DNA of 64,000 nt, from NCBI RefSeq assembly GCF_026094475.1, contig NZ_JAPELL010000001.1, positions 715,171-779,170 of the forward strand, in the 5' to 3' direction. This document shows positions 20,093 to 29,097 of the stretch, one piece after another. A model generated the notes under the pieces. It was not told the origin of the DNA. It saw nothing but the letters and a program-made list of their open reading frames with translations, and did no database searches. The position numbers and the translations under genes are program-made. Origin of the DNA: Homoserinimonas sedimenticola (lineage in GTDB: Bacteria; Actinomycetota; Actinomycetes; Actinomycetales; Microbacteriaceae). The first letter of the stretch is position 1. Each line of letters starts with the position of its first letter.

Positions 20093-22260
20093 CACGGCAC
20101 CGCCCTGACGAGAGCATGACGCCAGACACCGCAACGGTCCTCGCGATCGCGGAGGGCCGACACCCCCACCCCCACAGCGTGCTTGGCCAGCACGTCTACG
20201 GTGACAGCGTCGTGATCCGGGCGCTGCGACCCCTCGCCGAGACCGTCGAGGCGGTGCGGGATGACGGCAGCCGCGTGAAGCTGAGCCATGTCGCGGAAGG
20301 ACTGTGGCAGGGCATGGAACACGGCACCCCCCGCCCGTATCACCTCGACACGAGCTACGACGGTGCCCCGCGCTGGATTGCCGAGGACCCCTACCGCTTC
20401 AGTCCGACACTCGGCGACGTCGACGTCTACCTCTTCGGTGAGGGCCGGCACGAAGAACTGTGGCGGATGCTCGGTGCGCGGGTTCGCCATCACGAAGGAG
20501 TCGAGGGGACCGCCTTCGCCGTATGGGCGCCCCACGCGCGAGCCGTGCGGGTCATCGGCGACTTCAACGGATGGAACGGGGTTGCGCATGCCATGCGCAG
20601 ACTTGACGAGAACGGCGTGTGGGAGCTCTTCGCGCCCGGCCTCACCCCCGGTCACAACTACAAGTTCGAGATCCTCACCCGGCACGGGGAATGGGTCAGC
20701 CGCGCCGACCCCATGGCGCGCTACACGGAAGTACCGCCCAAGACGGCTTCCGTCGTGGGCACGAGCGACTACGAGTGGGGCGACGGTGCCTGGCTCACGG
20801 AGCGAGCGGACCGCGACCCCCACAACACCCCCATGAGCGTGTACGAGTTGCACCTCGGTTCATGGCGCCCCGGCCTCGGCTATCGCGACCTCGCCGACCC
20901 GCTCATCGAGTACGTGACGGAACTCGGTTTCACGCACGTCGAGTTCCTGCCGCTCGCAGAGCACCCCTACGGCCCCTCCTGGGGATACCAGGTGACCGGG
21001 TACTACGCCCCGACCAGCCGCTTCGGGCATCCGGATGACCTGCGCTACCTGGTGGACCGGCTACACCAGGCAGGCATCGGCGTGCTCATGGACTGGGTGC
21101 CGGGGCACTTCCCCAAAGACGAGTGGGCGCTCGGGAAGTTCGACGGCCAGCCGCTCTACGAGCACAGCGACCCCCGCCGCGGCGAACAGCCCGACTGGGG
21201 CACCCTCGTCTTCAACTTCGGGGACTCGCAGGTGCGCAACTTCCTCGTCGCCAACGCCCTGTACTGGCTTGAGGAGTTCCACATCGATGGGCTGCGTGTC
21301 GACGCGGTCGCGAGCATGCTCTACCTCGACTATTCACGCGACGAATGGTTGCCCAACGAATACGGCGGCCGAGAAAACCTCGAGGCCATCAGCTTCCTGC
21401 AGGAGGTCAACGCGACCGCCTACAAGCGCAACCCCGGCATCGTCATGATCGCGGAGGAGTCGACCGCGTTCCCCGGCGTGACCCGCCCCACGGCGGGCAA
21501 CGGCCTCGGCTTCGGCCTCAAGTGGAACATGGGCTGGATGCACGACTCTCTCGAGTACGTGAAGGTCGACCCGATGTGGCGCTCGCACCATCACCACGAC
21601 ATCACCTTCAGCCTTCAGTACGCCTTCAGCGAGAGCTTCATGCTGCCGATCAGTCACGACGAGGTCGTGCACGGCAAGGGTTCGCTCCTCGGCAAGATGC
21701 CGGGCGACCAGTGGCAGAAGCTGGCGGGCGTCCGCGCCTACCTCGCCTACATGTGGGGCCACCCCGGCAAGCAGCTGCTCTTCATGGGACAGGAGTTCGG
21801 CCAACCCTCCGAGTGGAGCGAGCAGAGGGGACTCGACTGGTGGATCCTCGATCAGCCCGCGCACCAGGGTCTGCACCGGCTGGTGGGCGAGCTCAACCGG
21901 GCCTATCGCGACCATCCGGCCCTGTGGCAGCGGGACAACGACCCTCGCGGCTTCGAGTGGCTGGTCGGCGATGACAACACCAACAATGTGGTGGCGTTCA
22001 CGCGCTGGTCGGCGGAACGCGAGCCGCTCGTCGTCATCGTCAACTTCTCGGGCATCCCCGTCGGGCCGTACCGACTCGGGCTCCCCTGCGACGGCGAATG
22101 GGTCGAGCTGGTCAACACGGATGCCGCGGAGTTCGGTGGCTCGGGAGTCGGCAACTACGGCGTGGTGACGGCCGAGGCAACCCCGTCACACGGCCAGCCC
22201 GCCTCCGCGGAACTCACCGTGCCCCCGCTGGGAGCCCTGTTCCTCACGCCCCAGCGCTGA
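20089..22260 (+). CDS. glgB: 1,4-alpha-glucan branching enzyme
   Basis: GlgB (723 aa) makes alpha-1,6 branches in the glucan extended by GlgE. An N-terminal CBM48 pair (FAVWAPHARAVRVIGDFNGW) precedes the GH13_9 barrel. Conserved regions are DWVPGHF, the nucleophile D405 in DGLRVDAV, the acid/base in IAEEST (E456/E457), and PISHDEVVHGK. The GTG at 20089 overlaps the glgE stop; an ATG at 20116 is an alternative start. The glgE-glgB pair is the usual core of the GlgE pathway. The gene ends just before a tandem repeat array and converges on the YbbN-like gene. Confidence 0.96.
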
Positions 22261-22277
22261 GGAGCAGCCCCGGCGGG

Positions 22278-22361
22278 CTACCGCAGGTTCAGTAGAGCAG
22301 GCTCAGTACCGCAGGCTCAGTACCGCAGGCTCAGTACCGCAGGCTCAGTACAGCAGGTTGG
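22278..22361. repeat. Six-copy 14-bp tandem repeat at the 3' end of the YbbN-like gene
   Basis: The unit GTACCGCAGGCTCA occurs six times head to tail. Copies 3-5 (22306-22347) are identical, copies 1-2 are slightly diverged, and copy 6 (22348-22361) encodes the last residues of the minus-strand gene. The array runs past that gene's stop (22345-22347) toward glgB. The period is not a multiple of 3, so the extra copies are not coding. Confidence 0.9.
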
Positions 22362-23286
22362 TGAGCTGACGCCGGGCCGCGACGACCCGGGGGTCGTCCG
22401 CGCCCGCGATCTCGAAGTACTCCAAGAGCCGCGTGCGCACCCGGTCGCGGCCCGCCTGGTCGAGCCCGAGGAACAGGTCGAGGAGGCGCGAGAAGGCGTC
22501 CTCGAGGTGCCCGCCCGAGACATCGAGGTCAGCGACATCGAGCTGCGCGTCGAGATCGTTCGGCGCATCCCCGGCCGCCGTACGGATGCCAGCCGCCGTC
22601 TTGCCAACGAGCCGGTGCAGGAGCGAGACCTGCGCGAGCCCCGCGACGGCGAGCTGGTCGCGCGGGTCCTGAGCGATGGCCGTCTCGTAGGCGCGGATGG
22701 CGGCGGGGTAGTCGCCGCGCTCGATCGCCTCGTAGGCCTCCTGGTGGAGGGGCGGAAGCGGCTCCTCAACCGGCTCTTCGACGGCACCCTCCGCATCCTC
22801 GGCTGTGACGGTGCCCGTGACCCCGTTCTGCGCGGCCAACGCGAGAAGCTGCTCGAAGACGGCCCTCACCTGGTCTTCTGCCACCTCGCCCTCGAAGAGG
22901 GCGAGGGGACGACCGCCGACGACGGCAGCAACCGTCGGGACGGCGGCGACATTGAACGCCTGCTGCAGCTGTGGGTTGCGCGTCGCATCCACGCTCGCGA
23001 GCACCAGGCGCCCCGAGAAGGAACGCACGACGGAGGCGAGCTGCTGCCACGGGGCTCCCGCGTGGAACTCGACGACGACAGGCACCGTGTTGGAGAGCTC
23101 CAGCAGCCCCTGGAATGCGCTGTCACCGCTCTCCACCACGAGCGAAGGAACGCTCGGGCCCGCCTGCTGGCCGGCTCCCGTTTGGGGTGCGGTCGGCGCC
23201 TGGCCCGCGGGAGCGGGCGGACGCACGAGGGATGAGAGGTCGACGGCACCGCGAAGGTGCGCGCCCGAGGGTGGGACGTCCGTCAT
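22345..23286 (-). CDS. YbbN-like thioredoxin-fold/TPR protein lacking the CXXC motif
   Basis: The protein (313 aa) has a Pro/Ala/Gln-rich N-terminus, a thioredoxin-like domain at about 55-165, and a C-terminal helical half of TPR type (EAIERGDYPAAIRAYETAI). This is the layout of CnoX/YbbN, a chaperone-linked protein. The redox motif is absent: the segment after VVVEFHAG reads APWQQ where WCGPC would be. So a holdase/co-chaperone role is more likely than disulfide exchange. Its ATG overlaps the stop of the upstream membrane protein by 4 bp. The 3' end is embedded in the 14-bp tandem array. Confidence 0.88.
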   Translation of the reverse strand: MTDVPPSGAHLRGAVDLSSLVRPPAPAGQAPTAPQTGAGQQAGPSVPSLVVESGDSAFQGLLELSNTVPVVVEFHAGAPWQQLASVVRSFSGRLVLASVDATRNPQLQQAFNVAAVPTVAAVVGGRPLALFEGEVAEDQVRAVFEQLLALAAQNGVTGTVTAEDAEGAVEEPVEEPLPPLHQEAYEAIERGDYPAAIRAYETAIAQDPRDQLAVAGLAQVSLLHRLVGKTAAGIRTAAGDAPNDLDAQLDVADLDVSGGHLEDAFSRLLDLFLGLDQAGRDRVRTRLLEYFEIAGADDPRVVAARRQLTNLLY

Positions 23287-25073
23287 GGGAGTTCTCCTGC
23301 CGCTGTCACGCCTTCTGTCGCCCCGAGGAGACGGATCTTCTCGTCACTGCCTGCCGGCGGCACGTAGAAGAGCAACTGGTAGCTGTAGGTGACAAAGGCA
23401 CCCTTGGTCGTCTCGGTGAGGCCGGTCATCAACTTTACCGTGGGCCCCACGTTGATGGTCGCTCCCGCCTCCGTGGGGGTCACGGTCTCGGTGTCGCCGA
23501 GGTTGATCGCGAGAAGGGCACCAGTGTCGTTGGTCGCGAGGGCGATGCGCTCCCCCGTGACCTCCGCCCGCGTGGTCGCGAGCGAGCCCGGACCTGTGAC
23601 GGCTGCGGCGCGCGCCGCCCTGGCCTCTGGCCCGGCGATCGCGAGGAAGGTGTCGTCCTCGAGGTCGAACTCCTCCGCGTACTCGCTCTCGGCACCCTTC
23701 AGGAGCACGTCGTAGTAGGCCGCCGCCACCTCCTCGGGCGCCAGCGTGAGGAATCGGTTGTCGGGCGAGTAACGCACTGCACCGACCGTCTCGGCTGCGA
23801 CCTGCGGGAAGGGCTCCTCGGTCGCGAGCAGGTTGACGGCGTACTGCACGTGATAGTTCTCGCGCGGCGACTCCTGGTTGAGCACATACGCCATGGGTGC
23901 AATCGACTCGTCCTCAGGGTCCTGCACGACGACGAGAGCAACGCGGGGCCAGGCATCCGTCTGCTGTGGCAGCGAGAGGACGATGGGTTCCCCATGCACG
24001 GGTGTCGGTGCAGGCTGAGCACCGTCGGCCGCCCGCATGACGTAGTTCGCGAGGCGGACCTCCAACGCGGGGCCCTCGAAGCGGGTGGCGAGGAGGTCGG
24101 GGTCGAGATTCGCATCGGCCTCGCTCGCGACGGTCGCGACATCCGCCATGATGCTGCGCAATTGCGTCTCGGTGACCGCGACGTCCTTGAGCGATGACTG
24201 GGCAGCCTCGACCTCCCCTGCCGACGGCGAGGGTGAGGGGGCGATCTCCTCGAACTGCGGCCAGCTGTCTGCCGAGCAGCCGGAGAACGCCAGGGTGCCG
24301 ACCAGTATGCCCGGGACGACGATCATGCGCCGGCGACCGGAGGAACGGCGCCCGCGAGAGGACACGTCGTCGCCCGAGGTAGGCGCGGGGCGGACTGCCT
24401 TCGCCGCCTTCCTCGCGCTGTAACGGGGTGGCCGCGGGAGCTTCTGCTTCGTGCTGGACTTGCGACGCGGTCCCCGCATGCGGCGCCAGTGCGAGAGCGC
24501 CCACAGGTACAAGCCGATACCGACGAGAAGCAGCACGACCCCGGCCACGATGAGCGGGCCGGCCCAGGGAGTGCGGGTGTCGACAGGCCAAGAGATGCTC
24601 ACTTCGCTCGGCGCCGGCTCTGCACCATCCGACATGATGAGCATCGAGATGCCCTCGGGCACGTTCGCTGTGAAGGTGAGTTCGTTCTCCCCCGTGAACT
24701 CTGCGAGCCACAGGTCGGAGCCGAGCGCCGTCGGCACAGTCTCCTCCTCGCCCTGCACCGTCTCGGACTCGAGGCTTCCGGTCTCCTCATCGAAGGTGAG
24801 CACGTTATGGGTCGCTTCGCCCACCCAGGCCTGCACGTCAGGGGTTCGCCCGTAGACGGCGACGACGTTCTCGGCGCCGCTGATGCTCAACCGCTGCCGG
24901 CCCTCGTGAGCGTGCAGAGTCCATCCATCGATCACGGTGATGGGCGCGTCCTCGCTGGTTGTGCCCTCCGCGACGAGACGATCGGGGCCCGCAAAGACGG
25001 TGCGCTGGGCGAGCCCCAAGCCGATGAGCACGAATGCGAGCACGAAGCTGACGATCGCTGCAGCGAATCGCAA
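23283..25073 (-). CDS. Large membrane protein with an internal lipobox-like site, unrecognised
   Basis: The protein has 596 residues from a TTG at 25073. A first membrane helix spans residues 3-22, an extracellular beta-rich domain about 150 residues, and a second helix (PLIVAGVVLLLVGIGLYLW) leads to a very basic cytoplasmic loop. A third helix ends in TLAFSGC, which looks like a lipobox, followed by an extracellular region of about 340 residues beginning with a Pro/Ser linker. I preferred the TTG to the GTG at 25115 because AAGGAGGG lies 5 nt upstream of it. It may be a fusion of a membrane protein and a lipoprotein. It is coupled to the YbbN-like gene. Confidence 0.75.
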   Translation of the reverse strand: MRFAAAIVSFVLAFVLIGLGLAQRTVFAGPDRLVAEGTTSEDAPITVIDGWTLHAHEGRQRLSISGAENVVAVYGRTPDVQAWVGEATHNVLTFDEETGSLESETVQGEEETVPTALGSDLWLAEFTGENELTFTANVPEGISMLIMSDGAEPAPSEVSISWPVDTRTPWAGPLIVAGVVLLLVGIGLYLWALSHWRRMRGPRRKSSTKQKLPRPPRYSARKAAKAVRPAPTSGDDVSSRGRRSSGRRRMIVVPGILVGTLAFSGCSADSWPQFEEIAPSPSPSAGEVEAAQSSLKDVAVTETQLRSIMADVATVASEADANLDPDLLATRFEGPALEVRLANYVMRAADGAQPAPTPVHGEPIVLSLPQQTDAWPRVALVVVQDPEDESIAPMAYVLNQESPRENYHVQYAVNLLATEEPFPQVAAETVGAVRYSPDNRFLTLAPEEVAAAYYDVLLKGAESEYAEEFDLEDDTFLAIAGPEARAARAAAVTGPGSLATTRAEVTGERIALATNDTGALLAINLGDTETVTPTEAGATINVGPTVKLMTGLTETTKGAFVTYSYQLLFYVPPAGSDEKIRLLGATEGVTAAGELP

Positions 25074-25191
25074 CGAACCCTCCTTCCCTGGCACCCGATC
25101 CTTGTCGTGGGGCACCTCTGTGGGAGAACGAACTCCCCCTCCACACCCGCGCGGCGCCCCTGCAACGGCAGGAGCGGCCTGGCACAGACAT

Positions 25192-25233
25192 TCCAGACTA
25201 GTTCAGCGAGTCTGGATGCCGCCTAACAGGCGG
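25192..25233. other. Two adjacent hairpins in the gap between divergent genes
   Basis: TCCAGACT/AGTCTGGA (25192-25199 and 25209-25216) is an 8-bp stem. CCGCCT/AGGCGG (25219-25224 and 25228-25233) is a 6-bp stem with a 3-nt loop. They lie in the 284-bp gap between the membrane-protein and coiled-coil genes and could be operators or RNA structures. Confidence 0.4.
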
Positions 25234-25300
25234 CTGGATGCCGAAGCGCCCGGCATGCAGATGACAATACCTCGGGCATGGCCCCAAAGGGCACTGGGGC

Positions 25301-25306
25301 TAAACT
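25301..25306 (+). promoter_or_regulatory. -10-like TAAACT ahead of the coiled-coil gene
   Basis: TAAACT fits TANNNT and lies about 50 nt before the GTG start, which has its own ribosome-binding site (AGGAG, 6 nt away). No -35 match was found. Confidence 0.35.
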
Positions 25307-25357
25307 CGGCACCGGGGCCAGTCGACGCTGGTGCCGCCTCGACCACAGGAGAAGACC

Positions 25358-28036
25358 GTGCCCATCGACGAGGGATCGTTCAGCACAACCATGCGCGGCT
25401 ACAACCGCGAGGAGGTCGACACAGCCCTCCAGGACCTGCGCCGCGAACTCATCAAGGCCAACAGCGACAAGGCGGATGCTGCCAAGGAGATCAAGCGTCT
25501 CAAAGCCACCGTCGACGACCTGCAGGCCGAACTCGACGAGACCGGCAGCCCCACATATACGGGACTCGGTACGAAGCTCGAAAACACACTCCGCGTCGCC
25601 GAGGAGCAGTCGACGCGCCTCATCAGCCAGGCTGACATCGACGCCGAGAAGCTGCGCAGCAGCGTGCAGGCAGAGGTCCAGGCAGTGCGGAAGGAAGCCG
25701 CCGAGGCCGCCGATCGGCTGATTGCGGATGCCACAGCCCGCGCCGAGGCGATGCTCGCGAACGCGCGGGCCGACGCCGACGACCTCGTGACCCGGGCCCG
25801 CACGGAGGCCGAGACCGCGACGCAGGACGCCCTGCGCGAGGCAGCGAGCATCCGCGGCGCTGTTGCCACAGAAGCCGCAGAGGTACGCACGACGGCGAAG
25901 CGCGAGGCGGCAGCCCTGCGCGCGGAGGCGGAGCGCGAAGCCGCCGAGCTGCGGGTCGTTGTGGAGCGGGAGGCGAGCGAGGCCCGAGACGCCGCCGCGA
26001 GCCTCGCGCGAGAGACGGAGCGCGCCCGCGCGGAGTTCACGGCCGAGAACGAGAAGCAGCGCGGCGACCTCGAGCGCGAGATCGAGCAGAAGCGCACCGA
26101 CCTCGACCGCCACGTCGAGCAGACCCGCAGCGAGCTCGCGGCCACTGTCGAGCAGACCCGGGCGGAACTCGAGCGCGAGATCACGGAAGCACGGACCGCC
26201 CTCGAACTCGACACGACCGAGGCGCGGGGCGCCCTCGAACGCGACACAGCCGAGGCACGAGGCGCCCTCGAACGCGAGACGGCGGAGGCCCACGCGACCC
26301 TCGCCCGCGAGACCGCCGAGGCTCGCGCGCAGCTCGCAACCGAGACAGCCGACGCCCACGCTGAGCTCGAGCGAGAGACGACAGAGCAGAGAGCCGCCCT
26401 CGAGCACGAGATCACCACCCGTCGCAGCGAGCTCGACCGCGAGATCACGCGTCGCCGCGAGGAACTCGAGCAGCAAATCGCCGACAGCACGGCCGCCATT
26501 ACTCATGAGGTTGCCACGAAGCGCGCCGAGATCGATCGCGAGGTCGAGGCAAAGCGCACCGCAATCGACGCGGAGGTCGGGCAGAAGCGCTCGGAGCTTG
26601 AGCGCGACATTGCCGCTCAGCGAAGTGAGATCGACGCGGAAGTCGCGGCGAAGCGCGCCGACATCGACGACGAGGTCGACACGAAGCGCGCGCAGATCGA
26701 CGCTGAAGTCGCAGCGAAGGCCGCGCAGATCGACGCCGACGTCACAGCGAAGGCAACGCAGATCGACGCCGAGGTCGCGGCCAAGCGAGCAGCGATCGAC
26801 GGCGAGGTCGAAGCGAAGCGCGCCGCCATCGACGCCGAAGTCGCCACCACTCGCGCGGACCTCGAGCAGGAGGTGGAGAGCGCACGCATCGAGCTCGATG
26901 CCGAAATCACCGCCAAGCAGGCCGAGGTCGATCGTGAGGTGAGCGCGTCGCGCGCCGCCATCGAGCGCTATGTGGAGACCAGACGGAGCGAGATCGACGC
27001 CGAGGTCGAAGCGAAGCGCGCCGCCACCGACGCCGAGGTGTCAGCCAAACGCGAGGACATCGATCTCGAGGTCGAGACCAAGAAGAGCGCGGTCGACCGT
27101 GAGGTCGCTGCCGCGCGCGCGGAGCTGGAGCGCGACATTGCGGAGGAGCGGGGACGCCTGCACGACGACACCACGCGCACCCGCAGCGAGCTGGAGACAG
27201 AGGCCACGCGCATCCGCAGCGTCCTCGAACAGGAGGCGGAGAAGGTGCGCGCCGCCCTGGAGCTCGAGTCGACGCAGAGCCGAGCCGACCTTGAGCGGGA
27301 GATAACGACCGCTCGCAGCGCCCTTCACGAGGAGATCAGTCGCGCACGCGGCGAGCTTGAGGAGGACAGCACGCGGGCTCGCGCCGAGCTGGAAATCGAG
27401 ATCGCCGAGCGACGTGCCGCCGTCGAAGAAGAGACGAGCACGGCCCTCAGCTCTCTTCGCCGCGACGTGGAGCAGCAGCGCACTGACCTGGCCCGGGACA
27501 TCGAGGCGCAGCGGGCAGCCCTCAAGCACGAGGATGAGACGGTGCGCGCGGCCCTCGCGGCAGAGGCCGACGAGGCCCGCACGACGATCGCCCGCGAGAC
27601 CGAACAGGCGCGCATCGACCTCGACGTCGAACTCAAGGCGCGCCGCGACGAGGCGGAGAAGGAGTTCCTCGCCAAGCAGCAGGAGGCGGTTGCGCAGACC
27701 CAGAAGTACCTGGAGGAGGCGCAGTCTCAGCTTGCCGAGGCAACCAAGCGGGCCGCCGAACGACGCGCCGAGGCCGACGCTCTCGAATCCGAGTCGAAGG
27801 CGGAGGCCCGCCGACTACGCGAGGAGAGCTCCGCCACCGCTGCGGAGATCCTCGCCAATGCGGAGAACCGCGCCCGCGCCATCGTGGAGCAGGCCGAGAC
27901 CCACGCGGCTCAGCTCGTGTCGGACGCCGAGGAGCGGCTCGCCAAGATTAGGATCGAGCGAGAGGCCGTCGCCGGATACTTCGAGAACCTTCGCGGCATG
28001 CTCAAGGAGGCCGAGAGGCTCTCCAGCGACGACTGA
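25358..28036 (+). CDS. Giant hendecad coiled-coil protein with a DivIVA-like N-terminus
   Basis: The protein has 892 residues from the GTG at 25358, chosen for its AGGAG site. A DivIVA-like N-terminal motif (MRGYNREEVD, about 12-21) is the type that binds membranes or polar scaffolds. A charged helix follows, then residues 232-792 are 51 back-to-back 11-residue repeats with consensus like AKRAAIDAEVE. The last 100 residues are another helix with FENLRGML near the end. There is no signal or membrane segment. It resembles the actinobacterial Scy/FilP/DivIVA cytoskeletal class, and a scaffold or filament role in polar growth or division is inferred. The permease gene follows after 17 bp. Confidence 0.85.
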   Translation: MPIDEGSFSTTMRGYNREEVDTALQDLRRELIKANSDKADAAKEIKRLKATVDDLQAELDETGSPTYTGLGTKLENTLRVAEEQSTRLISQADIDAEKLRSSVQAEVQAVRKEAAEAADRLIADATARAEAMLANARADADDLVTRARTEAETATQDALREAASIRGAVATEAAEVRTTAKREAAALRAEAEREAAELRVVVEREASEARDAAASLARETERARAEFTAENEKQRGDLEREIEQKRTDLDRHVEQTRSELAATVEQTRAELEREITEARTALELDTTEARGALERDTAEARGALERETAEAHATLARETAEARAQLATETADAHAELERETTEQRAALEHEITTRRSELDREITRRREELEQQIADSTAAITHEVATKRAEIDREVEAKRTAIDAEVGQKRSELERDIAAQRSEIDAEVAAKRADIDDEVDTKRAQIDAEVAAKAAQIDADVTAKATQIDAEVAAKRAAIDGEVEAKRAAIDAEVATTRADLEQEVESARIELDAEITAKQAEVDREVSASRAAIERYVETRRSEIDAEVEAKRAATDAEVSAKREDIDLEVETKKSAVDREVAAARAELERDIAEERGRLHDDTTRTRSELETEATRIRSVLEQEAEKVRAALELESTQSRADLEREITTARSALHEEISRARGELEEDSTRARAELEIEIAERRAAVEEETSTALSSLRRDVEQQRTDLARDIEAQRAALKHEDETVRAALAAEADEARTTIARETEQARIDLDVELKARRDEAEKEFLAKQQEAVAQTQKYLEEAQSQLAEATKRAAERRAEADALESESKAEARRLREESSATAAEILANAENRARAIVEQAETHAAQLVSDAEERLAKIRIEREAVAGYFENLRGMLKEAERLSSDD
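26051..27733 (+). repeat. 51 consecutive 33-bp (11-codon) coding repeats
   Basis: From EKQRGDLEREI to QKYLEEAQSQL the translated sequence divides into 51 units of exactly 11 residues with no insertion, deletion or heptad break. Position 3-4 favours K/Q/A then R, positions 7-8 favour I/L then D/E, and position 11 favours V/I/T. Units 14-31 are the most alike (AKRAxIDAEV type), which suggests recent duplication there. Confidence 0.9.
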
Positions 28037-28053
28037 CCACGCGAGGGGGCCGG

Positions 28054-29097
28054 ATGAAGATCCAGAACGCATTTCGATTCGGGCTTTTCGGCGGGCTCGG
28101 AGTGCTCGTTGCGATCGGCATCGGGGCCGCAGTCGGCAGCCTCGCGACGATCCTCACCTACATCGGGGCCGCGCTCTTCATCGCCCTGGGGCTCGACCCC
28201 CTTGTCTCCTTTCTCGAGCGCAAACGGTTCCCGCGCTGGGCTGCCATCCTGACCGTGCTGGCCGGGGTCGTCGCCGCCGCCACCGGTCTCGTCTTCGCCC
28301 TCATTCCCGTGATCGTCGAGCAGGTCGAGCGTCTCGTCGAGCAGGTACTCGATCTCATCCTGCTCTTCCAGAACGGTGACCTCGTCCAGGAGGTGCAGCG
28401 CAACTTCCCCGCGCTCAACGTGCCCCTCGTACTCGAGGAGATCACTAAGTTCATCGAGGAGCTCGACGTCTTCGATATCGGTGGCGGCGTGCTGCAGGCG
28501 GGCATCAACATCGCGACGGCAGCCTTCGGCGCCGTCATCATCCTGATCCTCACCCTCTACTTCGTCTCATCCCTGCACAGCATGAAGCGTGGCATCTACC
28601 AGCTCGTGCCGGCGTCGAAGCGGGGCAAGTTCATCGACATCGCCGAGCAGGTCATTGAATCGGTGGGTCGCTATGTGGTCGGCCAGGCCACCCTCGCGCT
28701 CATCAACGGCGTCCTGAGCTTCATCTTCCTGTCGATCATCGGCGCGAAGTACTCCGTGCTCCTCGCCTTCATCGCCTTCCTCTTCAGCCTCGTCCCGCTC
28801 GTCGGAACGCTGACGGGCTCGACCATCATCGTGCTCGGGGTGCTCGCCTTCAACGGGTGGCCCACCGTGCTGATCGCGGCGATCTACTACCTCGTCTACA
28901 TGCAGGTCGAGGCCTACCTCATCAACCCGCGCATCATGAACCGGGCCGTCAAGGTGCCCGGGGTGCTCGTCGTGATCGCCGCCCTCGCCGGCGGAGCCCT
29001 CCTCGGCGTCCTGGGCGCCCTCGTCGCGATCCCCGTTGCCGCGTCGATACTGATCGTCGTGAAGCAGGTCTTCATCCCGCGGCAGAACGAGCTCTAG
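28054..29097 (+). CDS. AI-2E family transporter / PerM-like permease
   Basis: The protein (347 aa) has about eight hydrophobic segments, a soluble helical region after the third (around residues 90-140), and the C-terminal family signature near PRIMNRAVKVPGVLVVIAALAGG. AI-2E family members are secondary transporters; some export autoinducer-2 or ions, and the substrate here cannot be told. The ATG has a GAGGG site upstream. It lies 17 bp behind the coiled-coil gene and probably shares its message. Its stop codon region overlaps the stop of the convergent hydrolase gene by 4 bp. Confidence 0.9.
   Translation: MKIQNAFRFGLFGGLGVLVAIGIGAAVGSLATILTYIGAALFIALGLDPLVSFLERKRFPRWAAILTVLAGVVAAATGLVFALIPVIVEQVERLVEQVLDLILLFQNGDLVQEVQRNFPALNVPLVLEEITKFIEELDVFDIGGGVLQAGINIATAAFGAVIILILTLYFVSSLHSMKRGIYQLVPASKRGKFIDIAEQVIESVGRYVVGQATLALINGVLSFIFLSIIGAKYSVLLAFIAFLFSLVPLVGTLTGSTIIVLGVLAFNGWPTVLIAAIYYLVYMQVEAYLINPRIMNRAVKVPGVLVVIAALAGGALLGVLGALVAIPVAASILIVVKQVFIPRQNEL

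Noticed and set aside
22278-22361. CRISPR array or iteron-type origin
   Set aside because: Units are 14 bp without spacers, and no replication protein or cas gene is near.
25399-26499. Long Arg/Ser-rich antisense frames within the hendecad region
   Set aside because: They mirror the 33-bp coding periodicity of the sense gene and carry no independent motif.
26051-27733. CRISPR-like array of 33-bp repeats
   Set aside because: There are no spacers, repeats are diverged, and they are in frame within a coiled-coil gene.
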